Source of the DNA: Hyparrhenia diplandra
Taxonomy: Eukaryota; Streptophyta; Magnoliopsida; Poales; Poaceae
NCBI GenBank assembly: GCA_015847255.1
Contig: JADLZK010010873.1
Location: forward strand, 62,001 to 126,000
Length of the DNA stretch: 64,000 nt
Direction: 5' to 3'
Of the stretch, positions 24,680-35,770 are shown piece after piece; the first letter of the stretch is position 1, and every line of letters begins with the position of its first letter. The position numbers and the translations under genes are program-made. The notes beneath the pieces were generated by a model that was not told the DNA's origin, made no database searches, and worked only from the letters and a program-made list of their open reading frames with translations.

Positions 24680-24890
24680 TTCTCGCGCCGGCGCTGGAGA
24701 CCTCCATTCCCACGGGGTAGGGTTTCGCCGCGCTGGGCCGCGTGAGACCTACCATCCCACTGGGGGGTAGGGTTCTCGCTGCGCCGCGCGGGAGTCCTCC
24801 TTCCCACGCCGAGGGGTAGGGTTCGCTACGGCGGCGCGGAGACCTCCATTCCCACGCCAGGGGTAGGGTTCTCGCGCCGCCGGGGAGAGA
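24680..24890. repeat. GC-rich minisatellite, about four units
   Basis: Units of about 55-65 bp share GGGTAGGGTT(C)TCGC, GGAGACCTCC and ATTCCCACGC. Copies begin near 24660, 24720, 24775 and 24830. Length varies by small indels. Confidence 0.75.
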
Positions 24891-25034
24891 CCCCGCCTTC
24901 CTACCACGGATTTGGGTGATTTTGGGAACCGGGGGGAAAACTCGTGGTCACGGTGGATCGGGTGGAGCGAAATGAAATTTTGGCCAACGCGCCTACGCTT
25001 CTTTTCCCGCTTCTTCGAAAAGTTCAGCTTGGGT

Positions 25035-26600
25035 GCCCACTCTTCATCTTCAGTTCGGTATTAGAGCCAAATTTTTCGGTTTTCGAACGGACGCCTCGAA
25101 TTTTGAATTTTCAAATTTTTACGGCTCGGACGAAGTTTTCGGGGCCCTAGACGGCCTCCGTTTGAAAAGTCATGAACACAAAAAGTTCATAACTCATCGA
25201 GATCTACATTCGGTATTTATGTCACTTTTGCATCCGAGCAAGTGTTCGGAAAGCGTAGTTCAAAAACCACTAGCCGCCCGCAGAGTTGCATAAACTCTCC
25301 GTGAGATACGTGGATTTGCGACTAGGGTTCACCAGCACTTTCTCAAATGCAAAAGTTTCTATATATGGAATGTAGATCCCGACGAGTTCTATCATCTTCG
25401 TGTTCAAAAGTTTTTCAGCCGAGGCCATTTAGTGCTCCGTTTGGCCGAGGTTTGACCAAGTCAAACGTTGGTCAATTTGAAATCGGCGCCTTCGGGCCGT
25501 TTTCAAAGCTCTAGGTGGACCCAAATCGAAAAGTCATGAACACGTGTTTTGTAGGTATCTTCAAGACCTACGTTCGGTATTAGAGTCAAATTTTCGTTTT
25601 CGGACTTCGACGCCTCGAATTTCGAATTTTCAAATTTTTACGGCTCGGAACGAGTTTTCGGGGCCCTAGACGCCCCTCCGTTTGAAAAGTCATGAACACG
25701 AAAAGTTCATAACTCATCGAGATCTACATTCGGTATTTAGGTCACTTTTGCATCCGAGCAAGTGTTCGAAAGCGTAGTTCAAAAACCACTAGCGCCCGCA
25801 GAGTTGCATAAACTCTCGTGAGATACGTGGATTTTGCGACTAGGGTTCACCAAAGACTTTCTCAAATGCAAAAGTTCATATATATGGAATGTAGATCCCG
25901 ACGAAGTTCTATCAACTTCATGTTCAAAAGTTTTTCAGCCGATGCCATTTAGTGCTCCGTTTGGCTGAGGTTTGACCAAGTCAAATGTTGGTCAATTTGA
26001 AATCGGCGCCTTCGGGCCAGTTTTCGAAGCTCTAGATGGACCCAAATCGAAAAGTCATGAACACATGTTTTGTAGGTCTCTTCAAGACCTACGTTCGGTA
26101 TTAGAGTCAAATTTTTCGTTTTGAACTTCCGACGCCTCGAATTTCGAATTTTCAAATTTTACGGCTCGGGAGGAGTTTTCGGGGCCCTAGACGGCCTCCG
26201 TTTGAAAAGTCATGAACACGAAAAGTTCATAACTCATCGAGATCTATATTCGGTATTTATGTCACTTTTGCATCCGAGTAAGTGTTCGAAAGCGTAGTTC
26301 AAAACCACTAGCCGCCCCGCTAGAGTTGCATAAACTCGCGTGAGATACGTGGATTTGCGACTAGGGTTCACCAGCACTTTCTCAAATGCAAAAAGTTTCT
26401 ATATATGGAATGTAGATCCCGACGAGTTCTATCAACTTCGTGTTCAAAAGTTTTTCAGCCGAGGCCATTTAGTGCTTTCCGTTTGGCCGAGGTTTGACCA
26501 AGTCAAACGTTGGTCAATTTGAAATCGGCGCCTTCGGGCCGGTTTTGAAGCTCTAGATGGACCCAAATCGAAAAGTCATGAACACGTGTATTGTAGGTCT
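25035..26600 (+). repeat. Tandem repeat, period about 520 bp, three copies, inside the CACTA element
   Basis: ACGGCTCGGACGAAGTTTTC and variants recur at about 25122, 25640 and 26161. The following blocks, TTTGAAAAGTCATGAACAC, GATCTACATTCGGTATTTA and GTTCAAAAGTTTTTCAGCC, also recur in order. Copies are highly similar, so amplification is relatively recent. No reading frame persists in all copies. Confidence 0.88.
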
Positions 26601-26880
26601 CTTCGACGAGCCCGGCGCGGCGAAAGGGGCCCATGTGATCCTCCCCGACGCCCGCGGGCTTTGCTGGGCGAAGGGTGCGCCCGACCCCGGGGCCTCCCGG
26701 TCGAAGGAACCGCCGGCGGCAAAAGAGCAGAGGAAGGGGCCCTCTTGCTCGTGTCGCCGGGGGCGTCTCGCCAGCATGAGCGAAGAGGAAGCTCGGCAGC
26801 GGGAGCGTGGGTGGGCGGCGGCGGGTGAGAGGAAGAGGAAGGAGCGAGGTGGATTCGACGCGGTGAAGGGTTGACTGAGG
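26600..26880. other. GC-rich block in the CACTA element, possible captured sequence
   Basis: The composition changes sharply to very high GC, with overlapping open frames on both strands (105 codons plus, 121 codons minus) rich in Ala, Arg and Gly. It might be a captured host exon, but no domain can be named. Confidence 0.3.
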
Positions 26881-26971
26881 GAAACCCTAAGGGGACAAAC
26901 TATAACACTTTGGAGCACCCTGTTGTTAATAAGATGTTACATATACCAAAATAATCTAAACCATACACAAG

Positions 26972-27075
26972 CCCAGTGCGAGGCGAGTGGGTCAGTCGGA
27001 TGCAACTAAGCCCGTAGATGTGAGGTCCTGGGTTCGATCCAAACGTCTCGACCGCGTGGCTAACTTTTTTTAATA
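26972..27075 (+). mobile_element. tRNA-derived SINE-like sequence
   Basis: It contains an A-box-like GAGTGGGTCAGTCGG segment followed at about 50 bp by GGTCCTGGGTTCGATCC, a good B box. It ends in a T-rich tail (CTAACTTTTTTTAATAAA). This arrangement is typical of grass SINEs such as the Au family. It cannot fold as an intact tRNA, so a SINE fragment is the better reading. Confidence 0.5.
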
Positions 27076-27640
27076 AATATTATGTGACAGTCCGCCAATG
27101 TCACAAAAAGCATAAAATGCCGTCACGAAATCCTACTGCCGCTGGGCTGCTCACGGCTATCACATTCTGTGACAAAAGCAAACTGAAGCGTCATATATAG
27201 TGCACTCTTATGTGACGACCAAATGTCTTCCGTCACAAATAGTGATGGTGCACGTAATTTTGTGACGACATCGAGGTTTTCGTCATATTATGGTACATTA
27301 TATGGCGATTTTAGGCCTCGCCACGCAGGTCGCTTTTGTCATAAAAATCGGTATTCTTGTAGTGCTCGCCGCTTGCCGCTTGCCCCTTGCCGGCTTCCGC
27401 TTCCTCGTCCGTGATCGGTGCCTTAACGCATGCGCGGCGGTGTGAGGGACGAGACACGAGAGTTTCTACCCCGCGTGTTAGTACACAAGCAAAGCGACAT
27501 GGATCAATCCATGATATCCATTGGGGCAGAGAAGCAAAGTAACTATGGTATAATGGTTTAAACGGTGCTCCACCTTTTCTTTGTATGGATGGGCGGGCGG
27601 ATTCGTTCGCTCCATGGATGGTCCATCCCCATTTTGAAAT

Positions 27641-27933
27641 GGCTTTGTTTAGATAGCTAAAATTTCTAACTCAACTTTCAAGTTTTTCCACTCTCTCTCC
27701 ATCACATCGCATTAAATACACCAAAAGACATATGTTCGGAGTATGAAATGTAGATAAAAAAAATAACTAATTACACAGTTTAGATGTACATTGTGAGACG
27801 ATTCTTTTTAAACCTAGTTACCCCATAGTAGGATAATATTTACCACAAACAAACTAAACGTGCTACAAATTGTACTACAGGGGAGTTCCAACAAGTGGTT
27901 TTTGCAAATTTTTCTAACATCTAAACAAGACCC
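27641..27933. mobile_element. hAT-type MITE, about 290 bp
   Basis: The left end is GGCTTTGTTTAGATAGCTAA and the right end is the reverse complement of GGGTCTTGTTTAGATGTTAG. This resembles the GGCCTTGTTTAG terminus common in grass hAT-like MITEs. The interior is AT-rich without frames. I could not define an 8-bp target duplication. Confidence 0.65.
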
Positions 27934-27969
27934 GGGAGTTTTTGGGACCCAAAAAATTTTCATAAGAAA

Positions 27970-28110
27970 GCACAGTGAGATCGAGTGGTAGCTTCATTGA
28001 TAGCAACACATGTAGCCTACAGCGCCCCATCACCGATGTCTATCCACGGTACCTATAGCACACATCTCGTCTTTCACACCTTCAATGAGATTGCGGCCGG
28101 TTGGAATAAA
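27970..28110 (-). repeat. Right arm of the long inverted repeat
   Basis: This is the reverse complement of 19540-19705 with about 80% visual identity over 130 bp. The hAT-type MITE just to its left may have inserted into the continuation of this arm: TTTCAAAATGGGG at about 27633 pairs with TTTCAAGATGGGG at about 19798. Confidence 0.55.
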
Positions 28111-28380
28111 GTTATTACCTAAATATTAACAACGGCGACAATCGTAAGACGAGGTCTGTTCTAATTCTGAGCATTTCTTAATGCTTTTCAAATAAAAAAA
28201 TTGTTACCATTTTATTTTATTTTAGATAAGGGGTTACAACCTATATCAGTGGTTGATCGTACTTCATATGTATTTCTCAAAAATATATGAGAAACTCATA
28301 ACCACAAATACCGACCCATATGTGTGCAATATACAGATTACTTGTTTCATCATTGTAGCACAAACGTTTTAGGACACGTA

Positions 28381-28569
28381 TACTTCCTCTGTCTAAAATA
28401 TAATCCAAGTAATTTTAGGACATATTATAAGTTAAGACACAAATGACACATATTGTCCTCATTGTTACTATATTTGGGTCGTTGATAGATATTATTACCA
28501 TATTAATGGTTGGCACGCATGTGAATCTTACCTTTCAGAGTGTTTGTTCACTTCAGCACGGAGGAAGTA
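28381..28569. mobile_element. Stowaway-like MITE, 189 bp
   Basis: It is bounded by TA dinucleotides. The left end is CTTCCTCTGTCTAAAATATAAT and the right end is CACGGAGGAAG. This is the Tc1/mariner-type grass MITE signature, with imperfect terminal repeats. Confidence 0.7.
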
Positions 28570-29165
28570 CGTGAGAGTTGGACAACCACCGTTTGGATCA
28601 ACAGAATTTATGTGACTCTAAAAGATGCCACTAGGTAAGTTGATAGGTTATCCATACTCATATCTGTTAATTATTCATTTATAATTACCTAGTGGATAAA
28701 TATCCATTGGGTGTGGATTATCCAATGGGTAAGAGACTAGCAAAGCAAAGCAAAAGCAAAGAATTAGCTAGCAAAGCAAAGCAAAAGCAAAGAACTAGCT
28801 AGCAAAGCAAAACCAAAGAAATAGCAAGCCATTTGGAGCAGCGGGCGTAACGGGTATACCCTCCCCATATACATGCTTTACTGGATAATCTATATCCTCC
28901 CCAAACAACATGAGCATGGGTTTGGGTATGGACATTGGAATCCAGTGGTATCACTATGTGCGTCCGATGCACATGGGAAGCCCAATCTACCCTCCGGGTC
29001 TATCATCGCATACCTCGACTTGCCTCTACCTCCCTGCCCCGCTTTCGCCTCCGCCCCCTTCCGAGACTGCAAAGGCGCACCTTATAGACTCGTACTCAGT
29101 TTGTTGGCTCCGCCCTCCACCGCTTGCACTAGAAGGCTATGAGCCTAACCCTAGGACTAATCTCT
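28570..29165. other. Spacer; short AGCAAAGC repetition
   Basis: At 28738-28830 a unit of about 40 bp built from AGCAAAGCAAAGCAAAAGCA is repeated about 2.3 times. The GC-rich part (28960-29140) has short frames but no gene signal. Confidence 0.5.
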
Positions 29166-30650
29166 ATGCTTAAGTAAGATCTAACTTTGAGATGGTCCTA
29201 GTCAAGTAGAGAAGCATGGAGGTCATGGTAGATGTATGGAGATGACCCAAAAGATGATCAAGTGTTTGGACTTGGACAAAAACAAAAAAGAGAAAAACAA
29301 AAAAATGAGCTCAAGGCAAAGGTATAACCATAGGATCATTTTTGGTTTGCACTAAAGACACCATAGATGATGTGAGTGATTCGGGATCCATAGCTAAACT
29401 ATAAAGAGGGAAGTGCTTCGAAACTTCGATCAAGCACCACTAGGTCAAACATTCAAGTTAATGCATTTAGGATCTATTGTGCTAACTTTTAACCCTTGAA
29501 AAAATGCTTTAGAAAATGCTAACACACGTGCACATGGAGTATACTTTGTGTGGTTGGCAACTTAGAAGCATGGTTAAAAGTGTTTCGTGATGATGAAGTC
29601 TTTGCTAGAGATGCATTGGGACGTTGCAACCTACTAGAGCCAAAGTTGAGAGCTATGCACCGGATGCGGCGCCGAGGTGCACCTAATGCATCGTTAGGCG
29701 CAGTGTCCATGTCATCGATTTGCGGCGTTTGATCGGGATGCACATCGACACATGGGTGCGTCCGATGCCACCCTAGCGGACATGTCCGGTGTTGTTTTTT
29801 GGCGTTGTGGAGCTCTCGACTACCAACGGATGCTCGACGAAAGTGCAATATCGGCGCGTCTGGCCGCTGGCGTCTAGAGGTGACTAACAACGCAGTAAAA
29901 TGATCGTTGGGCGTGAGTTGACACATCCGGTCGCGAGGCACTAGCATGTTCGATGTGACTTTAACCCGAGCGTGGATTTGATTGACCGCTGGAGATCACG
30001 GTTGTATTGGAAATCGACGGCACGTGGCTAATGTCCGTGCACGGGACGCACATTGCAAAGCACATCGATGTTGTGTCTCATTTAAAAGATTTCTTCGCCA
30101 AATGACTAGGTGAGCTCGGGCTCGCGCTATTTAAGTGGTTTGCCCAGCTTGGAGGACTCTCTCTTAAACATTTTCATTCTTGAGGCCCCTAAAGCCGAAA
30201 GCAACTCACTCCCACTCACTCCCATCTAGTGGCACTTGAAAATGGGCGTGGCCGGGTGGATTTATTGTTACTCTTGGAGCGCACCGCTCCTATTCGGCTT
30301 AATGATTGGTGGAGGTATTGGCGAGAGAAGGCGATTGTTCGTGGCCACCTCCCGGTGCTAGTAAGGGGTTCTTGGGCTTTCTCGTTAGAGCGACGAATTG
30401 TCACTCTAGTGGATTGTGTGTGTTATTGATTGCCACACTTGCGCAGTGGTGCCTTGCGGAGAGCTTGGCTTGCGGGCCGCAAATAAGGACCATCAAAGTG
30501 TCGGTCGACACAACCGGAGACTAGCTTGTCGGTGCACAAGTGAACTCCCGGTGAATAAATTATTGTGTCATCCATTCTTGGTGATTGGCTTCATTGTTGA
30601 TTGGTTCATCCTCTACACGGTGATTGGTTCATAGTCTCTACAAGTTGGTA
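29166..30650 (+). mobile_element. LTR-retrotransposon remnant, probably one degraded LTR
   Basis: AT-rich text with GAGCTCAAGGCAAAGGTATA, GATGATGTGAGTGATTCGGG and ACTATAAAGAGGGAAGTGC resembles LTR sequence of grass Gypsy-type elements. It finishes near AGTCTCTACAAGTTGGTATAAC, which could be an LTR end next to a decayed primer site. Neither boundary nor a target duplication could be fixed. Open frames (for example minus 29947-29519) are not conserved proteins I know. Confidence 0.4.
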
Positions 30651-31754
30651 TAACAAATGGTCAAATGCAATCCTCTCTTGCAATTACATTTGATATATAT
30701 TATGCTTGTGTGGCTTGTGTAGTTGCTAGTTGTGTAGCTTGCTAGATGAGTAGAGTAATCTAGTGGTAATTAGCTTGCTCACCTAATTGGTAAAGTAGCA
30801 ACCTAGCTACTTTGTAATTAGTGACCATAACAACTAGAATCATGAATTGGTGGATTAACTAACCGTAGATCTAGAGCAAACTGCAATTAAGCCATTTGTT
30901 TTACTCACAAAGTTGCTCTAGTGATATTGTAGTTTTTTTAGAATTACACAACAACGTAGATGCTCACAACATGCACGCCCACTCACCCCTATGAACACAT
31001 GTACGCAAAACCTACCCCTATGAACACCTCCAAAGGACTCGAAAGCACTCTAAGCGGGTCCGGAGATTCCCTGAAGTCACCATTGGCGCCTCGTCGTCGA
31101 CAGGAACATCGTTTACCACTTAACACATAACGCCGGTAAATCCAGAAAATCCCAAGAACCCCCTCTAGCCATATAGTACCTTTCAACAAGCCGCCTCCAT
31201 GGTCGCGCCAGGGCCATGCTTGACCGCCGGCAAACCCTTTGGCTCTCCGCAAGTGCCGCCGTCCCTAGTGCTTTGCTATGCTTCCTCTCCCTTTTGTGCT
31301 GCTCGAAGACGAGATTGCTCTTTGTTGTATGTTCTTCCATTTGTAAATTTGTGATAAATTTTATGACATTTGTGAATAATTTGATATATATTATTTCTCT
31401 GGTATTTGGAATTCATAGATTTTTTAAATATATTACACAAAATAAATCATTGTAACTACAGTAATAAGACAGTGTTATTACCTAGACAGATTCTTGTTTT
31501 AAAAAGAATTCATATAAAACATAGGAGTCTCTCCTTTTATAAAAACACTCGGATCAGTGAGTTACGGAGTGTATTAAGAAGCTTTTGCATATGTCCTATA
31601 TTTCGTTTCATTCATTTTTTGGAACAATTAGTACATCTCCTAGAGCGCTTTATTGTAACAATTTTTATTTTCTTTTAAAAGAAACTAACAAACCTTCTAG
31701 CAGTTTTGTATTTAAATTCACTAAAAACATTTGGTAAGTATATCAGCTTACAAT
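30651..31754. other. Repeat-derived spacer without gene
   Basis: The stretch 30945-31190 (GATGCTCACAACATGCACGCC, ACTCACCCCTATGAACAC) resembles a sequence widely dispersed in grass genomes, perhaps the 3' end of a LINE. The rest is AT-rich DNA without coding signal. Confidence 0.35.
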
Positions 31755-31883
31755 GTAGTTAAAAATCACATGAGGAGTTTAAAACCGCAGTTGAGAGGGC
31801 ACCAATACATGTGTTTGGCACTTGCTCCATGTCCTGGTGTCCCTCGGCTGCGGTTTCCGCTCCTCGCCCTGATTTTTAACTAC
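31755..31883. repeat. Compact foldback (hairpin) of 129 bp
   Basis: The left arm GTAGTTAAAAATCA...GGAGTTTAAAACCGCAG...GGGCACCA (31755-31811) pairs with the right arm TGGTGTCCCTCGGCTGCGG...GATTTTTAACTAC (31829-31883). The arms are about 56 nt with roughly 80% pairing around a loop of about 16 nt. The outer 14 bp are perfect. It could be a very small hAT-type MITE or, if transcribed, a microRNA-like precursor. No flanking duplication is clear. Confidence 0.7.
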
Positions 31884-32039
31884 TTTCAGCTATGGACAAA
31901 GATAACAATAAAGTTTTTTTATTTATTTATTTTATCCTTTGGCACACGCACATTGATTAACTAGAGGGATTTCCGCGTTTTTGCGAGTATGAAGTAGGGA
32001 ATATAAATATAGAATCCATAATGTATCTTGCTAACGTGA

Positions 32040-32330
32040 ATATCATATTTCTTGTGCTAGTGACCTTTATTTGTAAATGCCATTGTTTGAAAACCATCAT
32101 GGATTAGAACAATCTGTGATGGCTTTAGACAGTCACAGATCAGCCCGAAGCCCAGCTAGCCCAACCCAAACCTTCGTGACAAACAATAACTGTCACAGAT
32201 TGAATAGCCACATCAATGCGGATGGTGTCCTCACAACCAGTTGCCACGTGTTTAGCATAACATTTAGTGTAATAACAGTCGTCACAAGATACATCAATCA
32301 TACAAATAGATAATCATTTATTCATATAAT
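32040..32330. mobile_element. Putative DNA-transposon subterminal remnant
   Basis: Repeated motifs in both orientations (TCTGTGATGG, GTCACAGAT, TTCGTGACAA, GTCGTCACAAG) resemble the TGTGACGG-type subterminal sites of the CACTA element at 20196-27364. CTTGTGCTAGTG at 32051-32062 could be a terminus. Boundaries are unresolved. Confidence 0.35.
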
Positions 32331-34069
32331 AATTAGTTGATGTACAGAATTCAACGTATACACACAAAGGGAAAAAAAATACAATATACATGATAGCAAA
32401 AATAGTAATAAACTTTAATGTACTTCATCCTTCGATCATGAGTTCCAATTATTTATCCTGCATAAAAATATATAGAAAACCATGGTTAACTAATGGAGAA
32501 CGTATTGCTATAACTTGAATGACTAAGGTTAACCGAAAGGGACATTACTCAAGACGAAACGTGCTTAGTTGTTGCGCTACCGAACTGCACTACTATTGTA
32601 GTGAACCAAGGTTTTAAACTAAGTTAAATTAAATGTGTTAAACTAAAATGATAGCTAAAACAACGTATTCAGATAACCAAGTTGCTGAAAGTAATGTGCT
32701 GCAATTTTGCAAATTTGAAAACAAAACCAAACTATATAGCTGATCACGGTCAAGAAAGTAGATAGCTACATCTGTCATTAAAAGAATACCTTCTATTGTT
32801 GATATGAAAATCAAGGCGGCCAGCTGCAGGAACACATTGCCACTCACTGCCGACGAACTACCCTGCTGCACAGAAACAATTTTAGAACAAAGCCAGGCAC
32901 ACACCTAGACAAGAAACTGAAGAGCTGTCGACAAAAAAAAAATCAAGAACTGTTTGCGCTTTTGCTGCTGCAACGCGCGATAGAATCAATTAGCACAACC
33001 AAGACAGGAGCATCAGCACAAGAGAAAATTGACAAACTGACCAAATCAATTCCAATTGGAGACAAATTTCAGCAAGAATCTGACCTGCTCATACATGATC
33101 CTGCTATTACTGAATGTTGAGATAATCTACCGCTTAACTGACCTGCTGCAAAGCATAGAGAAAAATGCAATATATGCAAGCAATTCGTTGCAGAAAAACT
33201 TATCTTTAGCCACTATCAATATTTGCTGAACAGAGAAGGGAGATGCAGCTATGCCATTGCTGGTTCTGAAATAGAAAAGAACAGAGACACCAAACATCAC
33301 CACACATCAGTAGCCAAAGAACCAAAATATTCAGCATTGAAGTAATTAAAGTTGATGCTGCTGCTGCTGCAAGAAAATGGCATTTCACAAAATGAAAACA
33401 TTGCATGCCAAGCTACTGCTCCCAATCAAATTGCATAGTGCAAACCTGAAAATAAGAACACACTGCACTGCACTTGTTGTCCACTCGCTGCTGGAGAAAC
33501 ATTGAACTGACGATCTGAATAAAACGATAAAGCTGAATTGATGCTGCTGTGTATAGATACTCTAGTTGCTCTGTTAGAACCAAGAAGCAAATGTGGCTTA
33601 GCTTCTATCAAAAGAAAACCAAGGAAGCTAACACACACAAGCTGCTGCACAAAGACAGGGACCAGAGAGGACTCGGTGAGCTCCTGCAGACAGAGCTGAA
33701 CACAATAATTGTTTAGATCTAGGCCTTCGCCATCAAGAAAACAGCAAAGTTTTCCAATACGTTCATATACTAATGGTTACACAAACATACATTTCCTTCT
33801 AAATGATGTACAAAGCTAGCTGATGCCTAAGTCTGCAGGGACCATACAAATCCTGTAGAAACGAAATAAATAAAAATAGCAGATCCATTTTTTGGCTAAC
33901 ATCAGCTATTTGAATGCCAACATATAAATCATATACGTCCAAATTATAATAATCAGGGACTAAGACACCCAATTAGGGAGATGGATGATACTGACCCTGC
34001 AACCTGACGAACATGGCCAAACTGGGCTTCCTTCGCTGGAGGTCAAGAATGGCTTCCCGGGTTCGTCGA
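32331..34069. other. AT-rich spacer, no gene recognised
   Basis: Only short frames are present. On the minus strand this lies downstream of the broken F-box gene and would hold its introns and later exons, but I could not recognise the PP2 lectin-like part of the family. CTGCTGCTGCTGCTG occurs at 33354-33368. Confidence 0.4.
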
Positions 34070-34470
34070 TCAGATCAATCGAAGAGGAAGAGGAACATTA
34101 TTACCGCTACTTGCGTCGTGCTTGCTGGAGCCTGGCCGTACCTTGAAGCCATAGGCGAGTAGAGGATTTTCGGTGACCGGCCGTATCCTGATGCCATTGG
34201 CGAGCAAGACACGGCAACGGCGGTCGGAGAGACGAAGGAACCGCTCCTTCTTGGACGGCGGCGCGGGGCTGGCGAGCTCCCCGGCAGCGATCGGCGGGAG
34301 GTCCTGGGGATGAAGCGGGCCCACACGGCGTCGGAGTCGGTGGTGTCGCGGAAAGCACGGGAGAGCGCGGCGGCGCGGCAGGCGTCCCGCGGCGTGGTGA
34401 GGGCCAGCGCCGTCGAGAGGAGGTCCACCGGCAGGCGCGCGATCTCGCAGGTGCCCGTCGCCGACCCCAT
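34070..34470 (-). pseudogene. F-box protein, PP2-B (phloem protein 2-like) family, truncated and frameshifted
   Basis: The start is taken at the ATG for MGSATGTCEIARLP (34470), because F-box PP2-B proteins begin this way; an in-frame ATG 22 codons upstream is less likely. The frame continues LPVDLLSTALALTTPRDAC...AVWARF, the F-box, whose role is to bind SKP1 in SCF ubiquitin ligases. The family continuation DLPPIAAGE...KKERFLRLSD is present but one base out of frame, with one C (plus-strand view) missing in GGTCCTGGGG near 34301-34310. After LSDR the sequence departs from the family. A unit of about 45 bp is duplicated (LLANGIRIRP, then LLAYGFKVRP), and a stop follows. The carbohydrate-binding PP2 domain was not found. 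Family membership is certain; whether the gene is dead or misassembled is not. Confidence 0.75.
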
Positions 34471-34985
34471 CAAATCACTTCTCCGCCGGATTTGGGAACT
34501 GATTCGTTTCTTGCTGCTACGCCTCTTCATCGTCAAGGGGAACAGGCTGTCGATTTATGCGGGCGGCAGAGCATGGGAGGAGGCGGACGGTCGCCGAGGC
34601 TGGGAAGGGGAAGAGGCCGCCTGGAGCCACCCACCGAGGAAGGGGAAGAGGCCACCGTGGTTTGCTTGACGGGACGGGATAACGAAAGAAATCAAGGGAA
34701 GGGGAAGAGGCCGCTTCGGGAAGAGCAGTTACTGATGACCCCGGGAGTGCCAGCTGAACGGGCGGAATCGGCCGGTCGCCGAGGGGAGGGAGAAGTCAGA
34801 CGCAGGGGGAACGGGAGGGGAACAAAGACGACGGGGACGGGTTCCTCGCGTTGGCTGGATTGTCCACCGAATTGAAATTTCAGTTACTACTCACGTGAGC
34901 CGTCGGGCCGAGAATTCCTAAATAGGCCCTAGTGGGAGATAGGTTTATTGGAGTTTTAGATCACCAAGTAGTAATTTTTAGAGCT

Positions 34986-35509
34986 TAAATGTGCCATGGG
35001 TCCTTAAACTTTTTCCACTTTTGTTTTGCTCATTTGGGTCCACGAACTTTTTCCCACATCATTTGGATCCAAAACCGCTCGAACTACCCTTTAGACGGGT
35101 TTGGACGACGGGTTTGCTACAGTACCTACAATTTTGCTACATTAACAGTGGTTTTGTCTTTGCTTTTAAAAAGCATTGAAAAAAAATAGCGCTTATAGCG
35201 TAAAATAGCGGCGCTATAGCGCCGTAAGCGATTGTCGTGATGTTGATTAGCGCTAATAGCCGCTATAGCGTTTTTAGCCAAGCTCCCGCTAAATTCTATA
35301 GCCCGTGATTTTAAACATTGAAAAAAAAAAGACAAAGCCACTATTTACTGTAGCAAAATCGATGTCCAAAACCGTCTAGAGTGTAGTTTAAATGGTTTTG
35401 GATTTAGATGAGCGGTGAAAAAAGCCCATGGACCTAGATGAGCGAAAAAAAATTATGAACCTAGATGAGCGGTGGGAAAAGTTTAAGGACCTATGACACG
35501 TTTCACTCT
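34986..35509. mobile_element. MITE-like element with terminal inverted repeats of about 180 bp
   Basis: The left arm GTCCTTAAACTTTTTCCAC...GGATCCAAAACCGC...TTTGCTACAGTA is matched in reverse complement by 35340-35505 (GTCCTTAAACTTTTCCCAC...AATCCAAAACC...TTTGCTACAGTA). The remaining interior (35160-35330) is a separate palindromic, TAGCG-rich insert. No coding capacity is present. Confidence 0.75.
35160..35330. mobile_element. Nested TAGCG-rich palindromic insert
   Basis: Alternating AATAGCGC, CGCTATAGCG and TAGCCGCTATAGCG give several overlapping hairpins. TTTTAAAAAGCATTGAAAAA on the left and TTTTAAACATTGAAAAA on the right bracket the insert. The repeat style resembles short hAT-type elements of rice, but the family is not confirmed. 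Confidence 0.5.
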
Positions 35510-35769
35510 ATTTTTTTAAGAAGCTAACAATACGTTGTGTTTTCTGACTCGTGGATCATCCACACAGACCTTACAAGCTGCAAGTGGCACCTATGCAATT
35601 TTGAGTGAGATATGAGCTGCTTGGTTTGTTTTCCTTATCAGTGATAACCTTATTTATCGGGTGAGAATATTGAGCAAGCTTTATCTGAGTATCTTAGAGG
35701 TGAGATTTTTTTGGGCAGCTGAGTAAGGTGTCGGTCAAGCAAGAGTCTTTTACAATTTTACAATTATAA
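35510..35769. other. Spacer, no feature seen
   Basis: Mixed AT-rich sequence without coding, repeat or RNA signal. Confidence 0.4.
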
Positions 35770-35770
35770 T

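Larger units (their letters stand above)
20196..27364. mobile_element. CACTA DNA transposon, 7.2 kb, apparently non-autonomous, with nested insertions
   Basis: The left end is CACTACAAGAAATCG, and the right end is the reverse complement of CACTACAAGAATACCG, finishing in CTTGTAGTG. Within 200 bp of each end TGTGACGG/CCGTCACA-type motifs repeat in both orientations, the expected subterminal transposase sites. The target duplication should be 3 bp. The flanks read CCT on the left and CTC on the right; CTC on both sides is possible if one C was lost next to the terminus. No TNP2- or TNPD-like transposase was recognised in any frame. Internal features are a solo LTR (20383-21824), a GC-rich minisatellite, a 520-bp tandem repeat and a SINE-like segment. 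Confidence 0.8.

Noticed and set aside
34986..35179. Two overlapping 62-66 codon frames as a small gene
   Set aside because: They lie within the terminal inverted repeat of a MITE and have no family resemblance.
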